The notes below the pieces were generated by a model that was not told the origin of the DNA, searched no databases, and saw nothing but the letters and a program-made list of their open reading frames with translations. Both the position numbers and the translations under genes were made by a program. From Thermofilaceae archaeon (GTDB taxonomy: Archaea > Thermoproteota > Thermoprotei > Thermofilales > Thermofilaceae): 7,135 bases of DNA. The stretch is taken from the NCBI GenBank assembly GCA_027017025.1, contig JALURH010000238.1, positions 1 to 7,135 on the forward strand, written 5' to 3'. Each line of letters starts with the position of its first letter. Within the stretch, counting starts at the first letter, position 1. Below are positions 1-5,414 of this stretch, one piece after another.

Positions 1-697
1 ATACTTGTCTAGTGCTCAACAGGAGCGTAGACTTATAGGGGTATAGTATAGTGTATGCCCAGAGGAGGGGGGTTTGGGGCAAGCCGGGGGATCGAGTAAC
101 GTATGTTATGAAGGATATAACTATGAGGAGTATAAATGGGAGGATATAGTAGAGGAGTATCCCGGAGAGAAACGTTATACCGCGGCTCTTGGTGAATAAA
201 GCTATGCTGAATAGTATTACGCCGGAGACAACGAGCTCTAGGGACAGCAAATATATATCCCTTAGACCTAACTCCAGGAGAAGCGTGGGATCTAACACAA
301 CTACGGGTAAAACTATACTTAAGATAAATAGGAGCATCGTTGTATAGAGGTTTGTAAATAGCCAGGAGAAAACATACTCTACTTTACCTAGGGGATGTGA
401 GAGGAAGAGCTGTGCCCTCCCCTCCGATAGGTCACCTGCAAATGAGTAGGCGACTTGGATTATGATAAATGCGTATAGTGTACTCGTCATCCCGAGGATA
501 GGTGATAGAGGGGACATAAATATGCCAGCACCCCTCTGTGCCGGGAGTGTGACTAGAATTAGGTACGAGTGTATAGGTACTAGGACTATGGTTATAGCTA
601 GGAAGCCTTTAATCATCTGGGAATGTATATATGATATGTGGGTACTTGTCCTCTTCAAGCTGCCCCATAGCCTACTAGGAAGCAATAACTTTCTCAT
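1..697 (-). CDS. ABC-2 type transporter permease (5' part; runs off left edge)
   Basis: The complementary strand is open without a stop from an ATG at 697 to the window edge, giving 232 N-terminal residues; the C-terminus is outside. I translated it by hand. It is strongly hydrophobic, with about five candidate membrane segments near residues 30-51, 63-88, 106-134, 147-166 and 171-200. Between the second and third lies DLSEGRAQLFLSHPLGKVEY, which resembles the ABC-2 permease pattern in which a cytosolic loop with E-G-x-x-x-x-L-L-x-x-P precedes the next helix. The start overlaps the end of the ATPase gene by 23 bases in another frame, and a GGTGAG Shine-Dalgarno site lies 4 bases upstream of the ATG. 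Both points support translational coupling and this start. It probably forms the membrane subunit working with the adjacent ATPase. The substrate cannot be told from sequence. The family call is fairly firm. Confidence 0.85.
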   Translation of the reverse strand, partial: MRKLLLPSRLWGSLKRTSTHISYIHSQMIKGFLAITIVLVPIHSYLILVTLPAQRGAGIFMSPLSPILGMTSTLYAFIIIQVAYSFAGDLSEGRAQLFLSHPLGKVEYVFSWLFTNLYTTMLLFILSIVLPVVVLDPTLLLELGLRDIYLLSLELVVSGVILFSIALFTKSRGITFLSGILLYYILPFILLIVISFITYVTRSPGLPQTPLLWAYTILYPYKSTLLLSTRQV

Positions 698-1580
698 ATA
701 GCTCACCTAGGTCGGCACTCTTGTGGTAGAACCTAGTTATAGTAAACCTCTGCTTAAGTGTCTCTATTATCTCCTCAAACTCCTCGTTCCCTCCCCTCTC
801 GACTTTAACTAGGAGGCTATTACCTCTGAGTTCAACACCCTTAACTACGTTCTCCCTAATTAGGTACGTAGCTAATCCACGTGGATCACTGTTCTCAACG
901 ATATATGTGCTCTCAACAACATACTTCCTGGAGAGTTCTTCTAAGCTACCGTATCCAGCTATTACCCCATCTCTTATGAATATAGCGTAGTCACACACCT
1001 CTTGTAGCTCGGGAATAATATGGCTCGAAATAATTACTGTAACACCTAGGTCTCTCCTAAGTACAGCTATTAGCTCTAAAATCTCCTTCCTAGCTAGGGG
1101 GTCGAGGTTAGCTGTCGGCTCATCCAGTAGTAGTATCTCGGGGTCGCCTAGTAGTGTCTGAGCTAGCCCGAGTCGCTGTAGGTAGCCGCGGGATAGAGCC
1201 GAGATTTTCCTCCACTCCCATTTCTCTAAGCCAACGAGCCTAACAACCCTCTTAACCTCTACTTCATCTAGCCCCCTGAGCCTAGCTAGGTGTCTCAGTA
1301 AGGTATGTACCTTCACGTCACGTGGATATAGGGGACGTTCGTGTAGAACCCCTATTTTCTCCCTAACTTCTACCCCATTTAGCCAGGGATCATAGCCAAG
1401 TACTCTAACATCCCCCCTATCCCTCCTGAGGAGGCCGACAAGTATCTTTAACGTAGTTGTCTTACCACTACCATTCGGTCCTAGGAGCCCTGCTGCGACG
1501 CCCCTACTAACGGTAAAAGTTATTCCTCGTAGAGCTGGTAGGCCGCCGTAAGATTTGTATACATTTTTCACTTCTATCAT
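675..1580 (-). CDS. ABC transporter ATP-binding protein (ABC-2/CcmA-like)
   Basis: 301-residue ATPase that would power the neighbouring permease. Visible motifs are Walker A GPNGSGKT (34-41), a signature segment ALSRGYLQRL (128-137), Walker B ILLLDE (149-154), D-loop NLDP (158-161) and the switch histidine H187 in IISSH. Two motifs depart from the textbook form. The signature reads LSRGY where LSGGQ is usual, and the Q-loop region reads IGVLHERP with no glutamine. Such changes occur in archaeal CcmA/NatA-like ATPases, so this is not evidence of a dead enzyme. Residues from about 220 to 301 are a C-terminal extension typical of ABC-2 ATPases (DUF4162-like). The ATG start is supported by a TATA box about 28 bases upstream, implying a leaderless transcript. 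Substrate unknown. Confidence 0.93.
   Translation of the reverse strand: MIEVKNVYKSYGGLPALRGITFTVSRGVAAGLLGPNGSGKTTTLKILVGLLRRDRGDVRVLGYDPWLNGVEVREKIGVLHERPLYPRDVKVHTLLRHLARLRGLDEVEVKRVVRLVGLEKWEWRKISALSRGYLQRLGLAQTLLGDPEILLLDEPTANLDPLARKEILELIAVLRRDLGVTVIISSHIIPELQEVCDYAIFIRDGVIAGYGSLEELSRKYVVESTYIVENSDPRGLATYLIRENVVKGVELRGNSLLVKVERGGNEEFEEIIETLKQRFTITRFYHKSADLGELYEKVIAS
702..707 (-). promoter_or_regulatory. Shine-Dalgarno site of the ABC permease
   Basis: On the minus strand GGTGAG ends 4 bases before ATG 697, inside the last codons of the ATPase gene. It fixes the permease start and indicates translation from the shared mRNA. Confidence 0.6.
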
Positions 1581-1604
1581 TTAAGCCTAGTTATAGCCAT
1601 ATAT

Positions 1605-1612
1605 TATTTAAA
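1605..1612 (-). promoter_or_regulatory. TATA box of the ABC ATPase-permease operon
   Basis: TTTAAATA on the minus strand is centred about 28 bases upstream of ATG 1580, so transcription should begin at or within a few bases of the start codon (leaderless). It lies in the 1581-1694 gap, which holds no gene. A second AT-rich element, TTTTATAAAAAG at about 1632-1643, could be an alternative box but would give a leader of about 30 bases. Confidence 0.6.
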
Positions 1613-1694
1613 TTTAACGTGTTGGCGATACTTTTTATAAAACATCTATTATACAATCTTTTCAAGAACCGCTATGGGAATAAATTTTCTGCTA

Positions 1695-2741
1695 CTAAAT
1701 ACTCTCCCTAATATACTTCAGCCCCTCTCTGAGTAACCTATACCTAGCTAGGAATCTACCGCCTTTGCTCTCGATCTCAACTAGCTTCTCGAAGTTAGGT
1801 ATAAGCCTATGGTTAAGTACTGGAAAAAGTACTGAGTCTATATCCACTATCTCAACCTCCTCGGAGCCTCTAAGCGCGGCATAGGCTTTCGCAGCCCTAA
1901 TTAAGGCTATACCTGCCCTAGGGCTAGCACCTAGCTCGAAGTAGCTAGCAGCTGGCTCAAATATCTCTGGCCTAGTATTCCTAACTAGCATAGTGACATA
2001 CTCAAGTATGTCTTCACCAACTCTAACACACCTCGCTATAGCTTCTTGTGACTCAATAACCCACTTAGGATCAGCTACCCTAGTTAGGTCCTCGAAGGGC
2101 TCGGTAAGCCTATCCATGTGGAGCCTATAGATATTTTTCTCAACTTCGAGGGTAGGTGGATACTCTACGATAATCCTCATAAGGAACCTATCTAGCTGTG
2201 CTTCAGGTAAGGGGTACGTAGCCTCCTGTTCAACGGGATTCTGGGTAGCGAGTACGAAGAAAAACTTCCCTTTATCTCTCAACTCCAGGGGATAGGTCCT
2301 ATCTCCAATAGTTACTTCTCTCTCCTGCATTGCTTGTAGAAGCGCTGATTGTGTCCTTGGAACTGCACGATTAATTTCATCCGCCAGTACAATATAGCTA
2401 AAGATTGGACCTAGCTTGGGCTCGAAAGCCCTATTTGAGGGGTTAAATATGAGGCTCCCAGTTATGTCTGAGGGCATAAGATCTGGGGTAAATTGTATCC
2501 TACTGAAACCCCTAAAAACCACTCCATTGAGCTCCCTCCTATACTGATATAATCCAAGGAGCTTTGCTAAAGCCCTTATAAGAGTTGTTTTAGCTACTCC
2601 CGGAACCCCCTCCAACAACACGTGTCCATTAGCTAGGAGGCAGGTCAGCAACAACTTTACTTCTGCATCGTAGCCTAGGATGACGCTATCCACTGCCTTA
2701 ATGACCTCGTCGGCTTTAGATTTTATAGCCTCTATGTCCAC
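1695..2741 (-). CDS. MoxR family AAA+ ATPase
   Basis: 348-residue MoxR-type AAA+ ATPase, the usual full length. Motifs seen: Walker A GVPGVAKTT (45-53), the MoxR segment RIQFTPDLMPSDITG (81-95), Walker B VLADEINRA (118-126), sensor 1 ATQNP (165-169), arginine finger in LDRF (R185) and sensor 2 GASPRA (R275). All catalytic positions are intact. MoxR ATPases act as cytosolic chaperones that activate or assemble partner complexes, usually with a DUF58/vWA-type protein; such a partner is encoded divergently at 3679-4565. Translation starts at a GTG, 8 bases after the stop of the PRC-barrel-like gene. A Shine-Dalgarno AGGTG overlaps that stop, so the two are cotranscribed and probably coupled. An out-of-frame ATG two bases upstream reaches a stop after three codons and is not the start. 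Confidence 0.95.
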   Translation of the reverse strand: MDIEAIKSKADEVIKAVDSVILGYDAEVKLLLTCLLANGHVLLEGVPGVAKTTLIRALAKLLGLYQYRRELNGVVFRGFSRIQFTPDLMPSDITGSLIFNPSNRAFEPKLGPIFSYIVLADEINRAVPRTQSALLQAMQEREVTIGDRTYPLELRDKGKFFFVLATQNPVEQEATYPLPEAQLDRFLMRIIVEYPPTLEVEKNIYRLHMDRLTEPFEDLTRVADPKWVIESQEAIARCVRVGEDILEYVTMLVRNTRPEIFEPAASYFELGASPRAGIALIRAAKAYAALRGSEEVEIVDIDSVLFPVLNHRLIPNFEKLVEIESKGGRFLARYRLLREGLKYIRESI

Positions 2742-2746
2742 ATAAA

Positions 2747-2751
2747 CACCT
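2747..2751 (-). promoter_or_regulatory. Shine-Dalgarno site of the MoxR gene
   Basis: AGGTG on the minus strand overlaps the TAG stop of the upstream gene and lies 5 bases from GTG 2741. It selects that GTG over the out-of-frame ATG at 2743. Confidence 0.6.
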
Positions 2752-3625
2752 ATTCAATGATTACAGCATCTCTAAGCTTTAGTATAGATCTCCAGGGTAT
2801 ATCAGTATATATAGCTGTCCCCCTCTCGTAGGTAATGTATTTCTCAACTTCTTTAAGGATATCTCTTGTAGCACCTACCTTATTTAGTAGAGCCTTTATT
2901 TCCTCAAGCTTAGATAGCTCTAGCCTACTATTCCTATATGGATCGATAAATTCGGAGAGTTTCTCCGCGATCCCTGTTTTCTTCTTACGTCTCAGCCACG
3001 TAATAAATCCGAGCCAATTAATGTAGCCTCTAGTCCCCCTCCTCTTGTAGACTCTTAGGCCAACCTCGCCGGAGCCTATAACTAGCTCAGATGCATAACC
3101 TAGGATTCCCCCACCTAGGCTCAACACGAGTTTATCCCTGAAATAATCTTCTCCTACGAGCGGTACATTCCTTTGCTCGGGTAAGCCTCTATACATAGCC
3201 TCACGAGGCGTCTTAAGTAAAACTACCGTTATCTTCTCCTCCCTCCCCTCTTTTCCCTCTAGGACTATAGAATCTATCCAGAGGATTTCATCTACGGGGA
3301 ATATACCCTTAAGTAGCCTATAGGTTTTCTTGGCAACCCTATAGGGTATATCTAATCCTTCCTCCCTAGCTCTAGCGACTATAAGTTCTAGAGGTGCGTC
3401 AGCAGGTATATTAATTCCCTTCTCCCTGAGCGTAGACACTATTTTGTCTAGGTGTACTACTTTCTCCTTAGCTTTAACCTCGATATATGCTCTTAGGAAT
3501 AATTTCCCGCCCTCTAGGTAGTAGTCTCGTACTTTGCCATATATTAATCCCTCCGAGTCAACTATAATAGCGTCAACTAGTTCATCAATGCTGAAGAATT
3601 TATGGCCTAGTGCATCACTAGACAT
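2750..3625 (-). CDS. PRC-barrel-like two-domain protein, MoxR operon
   Basis: 291 residues; no enzyme family recognised. The N-terminal part (about 11-50) reads like the first strands of a PRC-barrel, with DAIIVDSEGLIYGKVRDYYL followed by alternating hydrophobic strands. FPVDEILWIDSIVL (109-122) and IPWRSILKLRDAVII (276-290) both resemble the closing strand of a PRC-barrel. A second opening half, DKLVLSLGGGILGYASELVI, lies at 164-183. My reading is two PRC-like units, each split by a charged helical insert (about 58-106 and 198-272); this is inference from pattern only. There is no signal peptide or clear membrane helix, so it is probably cytosolic. It is the first gene of the operon with MoxR and divergent from DUF58, suggesting an adaptor or substrate of that module. 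The ATG at 3625 lies 27 bases from a TATA box (leaderless). Confidence 0.8.
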   Translation of the reverse strand: MSSDALGHKFFSIDELVDAIIVDSEGLIYGKVRDYYLEGGKLFLRAYIEVKAKEKVVHLDKIVSTLREKGINIPADAPLELIVARAREEGLDIPYRVAKKTYRLLKGIFPVDEILWIDSIVLEGKEGREEKITVVLLKTPREAMYRGLPEQRNVPLVGEDYFRDKLVLSLGGGILGYASELVIGSGEVGLRVYKRRGTRGYINWLGFITWLRRKKKTGIAEKLSEFIDPYRNSRLELSKLEEIKALLNKVGATRDILKEVEKYITYERGTAIYTDIPWRSILKLRDAVIIE

Positions 3626-3647
3626 ACAGTATATAAAAACCTCTATG

Positions 3648-3657
3648 GTATAAAAAG
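3648..3657. promoter_or_regulatory. Shared divergent TATA element (PRC-MoxR operon / DUF58)
   Basis: The plus strand reads GTATAAAAAG and the minus strand CTTTTTATAC. Its centre (about 3652.5) is about 27 bases from ATG 3625 on the minus strand and about 27 bases from GTG 3679 on the plus strand. Both would be leaderless starts with normal crenarchaeal spacing. A second TATA-like run (TATATAAAAA, 3630-3639) could drive the plus strand from about 3661 instead. Confidence 0.55.
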
Positions 3658-3678
3658 CTGAGGGATACCTGATTGTAG

Positions 3679-4565
3679 GTGGAGTTGGCAGACAGCACTC
3701 TGGGGAGAGGTGTAGGAGGGCTAGAGTAGTTGTATATAGTGCTAGGGAGAAAGCCGTAAGTCTACTTATAGGTACTGCATCTACTAGGAGGAAGGGTTTG
3801 GGAATAGAATACGAAGATTTTAGAGACTATGAGTATGGGGACGATATAAGGTTTATTGATTGGAGACTCTCAGCTAGATCTACTAAACCCAGCGGGGAGA
3901 TGAGACTTATCACAAAGGAGTTTAGGGCTGAGAAAAAGGTACATACTACAATTGTGTTTGATTACACAGCGTCTCTAGCATTCAAAGGTAAATACCTGGT
4001 ATCACTATACATTGCTACTCTTCTCTCAGAAATGTCTAGACAATTATCGGATAACGTAACGCTAGTATTTCTCGCAGATAATGTTAAGGTTCTCTCCAAT
4101 ATAGATCCGGCTAAGATACCTTATATACTCCTAAAGTATATATGCCTTGAGGAGCCTAGAGGCTCTATAGGGATCAAAGAGGTATACGATATTTACTGTA
4201 GCCTCGGGATGAAGTCACCTATATACGTAATTACAGACTATGCTAACCCATACCAGGACTACATAGCTATAGCTAGGGCAGCTAGAGCCGCAAATACTTT
4301 CTCAACATTCTATCTAGTATCAACGCCTGAGGAAATATCGCCTCGTGCAGCTGGTAGAGTAACCCTAGTAGATCCAGAGATAGGTGTAAGCTTAGAGTCC
4401 GAGTTAAGCACTTTCTATAAACACGTTAGGGATCACGTTGCGACGGTGAAATCTGCTCTAAAACTATACTCAAGTATGGTTGAAATACTGGGGTTACGCG
4501 ACGCCCTCCAGAAAACCTATAGAATACTAGTAAGCTATCAGCTAGCTAGACGGCAGCGAGGATAG
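3679..4565 (+). CDS. DUF58 family (MoxR partner) protein, apparent 5' frameshift
   Basis: The body of the gene is a soluble DUF58 protein. It carries the family hallmark RDYEYGDDIRFIDW followed by SAR, then a vWA-like core in which DYTAS replaces the usual D-x-S-x-S metal site. DUF58 proteins are partners of MoxR ATPases; this one lacks the two N-terminal membrane helices of longer members. The only standard in-frame start is TTG 3798 (255 aa), but that cuts off conserved sequence: the same frame continues upstream as SLLIGTASTRRKGLGIEYED, as the family requires, and is open back to 3654 with no ATG, GTG or TTG. GTG 3679 sits 27 bases after a TATA box but in another frame, which stops at 3727-3729. 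A -1 step on the G4 run at 3702-3705 joins them (VELADSTLG then ERCRRARVVV), giving 295 residues, normal for the short form. This may be a sequencing error, a true mutation or recoding. Confidence 0.82.
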
Positions 4566-4567
4566 GG

Positions 4568-4619
4568 AACTAAAGAATTTAAGGATAGGTAAGGTAATTC
4601 TCTACTAGGTGCTTTAGTT
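4568..4619. repeat. Inverted repeat bounding the DUF58-HEPN gap
   Basis: AACTAAAG (4568-4575) and CTTTAGTT (4612-4619) are perfect 8-base inverted copies 36 bases apart, the right one touching the HEPN start codon. A second pair, AGAATT (4574-4579) and AATTCT (4596-4601), overlaps the left arm. The AT-rich stems would be weak as RNA at high temperature, so a DNA operator is more likely than a hairpin, if it has any function. Chance occurrence is possible. Confidence 0.35.
4607..4611 (+). promoter_or_regulatory. Shine-Dalgarno site of the HEPN gene
   Basis: AGGTG ends 8 bases before TTG 4620 and supports that start over ATG 4647. The 54-base gap after DUF58 also holds a weak TATA-like AATTTAAGG (about 4576-4584), so an internal promoter is possible but not convincing. 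Confidence 0.45.
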
Positions 4620-5075
4620 TTGGACTGTGAGGAATACTCTAGGTGGATGAAGCAGGCTCTACATACATTAAAGCTAGTTAAAGCGGATATAGAGTATGAA
4701 GGATATGGTTGGGCTTGTTTTAAGGCACAGCAGGCAGCCGAGTACGCACTAAAAGCTATCCTCAGGGGGTTTGGTAGACCAGCTTTTGGGCATAGTGTTC
4801 TTAGGCTATATAGAGAGTTCAGCTCAGTATGTGGAGAGGATAATGAGTTGGAGAGGTGTGCCGCCCTACTAGATAAAATGTATATTCCGCCGAGATACCC
4901 AGATGCCTTTGCGGAGGGTGCCCCATATGAGTACTACACTAGGTATGAGGCAGAAGAGGTATATGAGTGTGCATCTAGATTAATTAGTGTAGTGATTGAA
5001 TGTGGGAGAAGGGCTGGATGCAGTTTTGAGGGAGAGGAGGGAGAGGAAGGAGAGGGTTCTAGAGGAAGCCAATAG
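4620..5075 (+). CDS. HEPN domain protein (toxin-type partner of MNT)
   Basis: 151 residues of the archaeal HEPN family (COG1895-like), all-helical proteins that in MNT/HEPN pairs act as toxins, often RNases. Seen: W9 and the helix MKQALHTLKLVKADIEYEGY, then WACFKAQQAAEYALKAIL (31-48), a family hallmark, then FGHSVLRLY and PPRYPDA (90-96). The only R-x4-H arrangement is RPAFGH (53-58). This is not at the position of the usual catalytic Rx4-6H in the later helix, so RNase activity is uncertain and the RYPD region may matter instead. The TTG start gives the usual spacing to the conserved tryptophan and has a Shine-Dalgarno site. The last 15 or so residues are a Glu/Gly-rich tail (FEGEEGEEGEGSRGSQ) coded by the purine-rich stretch that overlaps the MNT gene. 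It may be cotranscribed with DUF58. Confidence 0.9.
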   Translation: MDCEEYSRWMKQALHTLKLVKADIEYEGYGWACFKAQQAAEYALKAILRGFGRPAFGHSVLRLYREFSSVCGEDNELERCAALLDKMYIPPRYPDAFAEGAPYEYYTRYEAEEVYECASRLISVVIECGRRAGCSFEGEEGEEGEGSRGSQ

Positions 5076-5412
5076 GCTGGCTCTAAAACTGCGTAGGAAA
5101 ATTGGTAGATTATCCATGGTGGTTTTTGGAAGCTACGCAAGAGACGACTTTAATGTCTGGAGCGATGTGGACATAATTATCGTATCCGAGTGGTTTAGGG
5201 GTAAACCATTTGTTAGGAGAGCATTGTATATAGTGGATCTTATTCCTGAGGGGTTTGAAGCAATAATATGGTCTCCGGAGGAGGCGGAGAGGCTTCTAAA
5301 AAAGCCTTGGTGGAGGGAAGCCCTAAGAGCTTCGGTAATTATAGTTGACGATTATAAACTCTTTACTGGAAGTAACAACAACGTTTTGGACAGCGATAAC
5401 GACTCTAGCTAA
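5002..5412 (+). CDS. MNT nucleotidyltransferase domain protein (antitoxin-type)
   Basis: Minimal nucleotidyltransferase of about 136 residues, partner of the HEPN protein. The active-site signature is intact: VVFGSYARDDFNVWSDVDII gives GS near 43-44 and the D-x-D pair near 55-57. MNT proteins of this kind can neutralise HEPN toxins, in studied cases by transferring AMP to the toxin; that activity here is inferred. The start is uncertain. TTG 4996 gives the longest frame; GTG 5002 has a GTGA six bases upstream and is preferred; TTG 5026 is possible. All overlap the end of the HEPN gene (about 50-80 bases) in the +1 frame. The N-terminus is highly charged (RERRERKERVLEEA), read from the same polypurine tract as the HEPN tail. 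The C-terminus is a polar Asn/Asp/Ser tail. Confidence 0.9.
   Translation: MGEGLDAVLRERRERKERVLEEANRLALKLRRKIGRLSMVVFGSYARDDFNVWSDVDIIIVSEWFRGKPFVRRALYIVDLIPEGFEAIIWSPEEAERLLKKPWWREALRASVIIVDDYKLFTGSNNNVLDSDNDSS
5028..5056 (+). other. Polypurine tract coding both HEPN tail and MNT N-terminus
   Basis: 29 consecutive purines (G/A only) inside the HEPN/MNT overlap. One frame gives a Glu/Gly-rich tail and the other an Arg/Glu-rich helix start. This explains the low complexity of both protein ends. Confidence 0.7.
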
Positions 5413-5414
5413 CC

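Noticed and set aside
462..701. 79-codon plus-strand open frame
   Set aside because: It lies opposite the ABC permease, whose frame is open over the whole 697 bases with family-like membrane segments and a Shine-Dalgarno site.
2750..3625. CdvA, the crenarchaeal cell-division protein with an N-terminal PRC-barrel
   Set aside because: There is no long coiled coil or C-terminal ESCRT-binding motif, a second PRC-like half is present, and no cdvB or cdvC gene is adjacent.
3645..3653. ATG GTA TAA in the DUF58 frame just upstream
   Set aside because: It is a two-codon frame overlapping the TATA element; no sign that it is translated.
3669..4565. CTG 3669 as an unshifted start for DUF58
   Set aside because: It would avoid a frameshift, but CTG starts are very rare in archaea and no Shine-Dalgarno site precedes it. 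GTG 3679 fits the TATA spacing better. It remains a minor alternative.
4934..5140. 68-codon minus-strand open frame across the HEPN/MNT overlap
   Set aside because: Its Ser/Pro-rich sequence is simply the complement of the polypurine tract; the plus strand carries two clear domain families.
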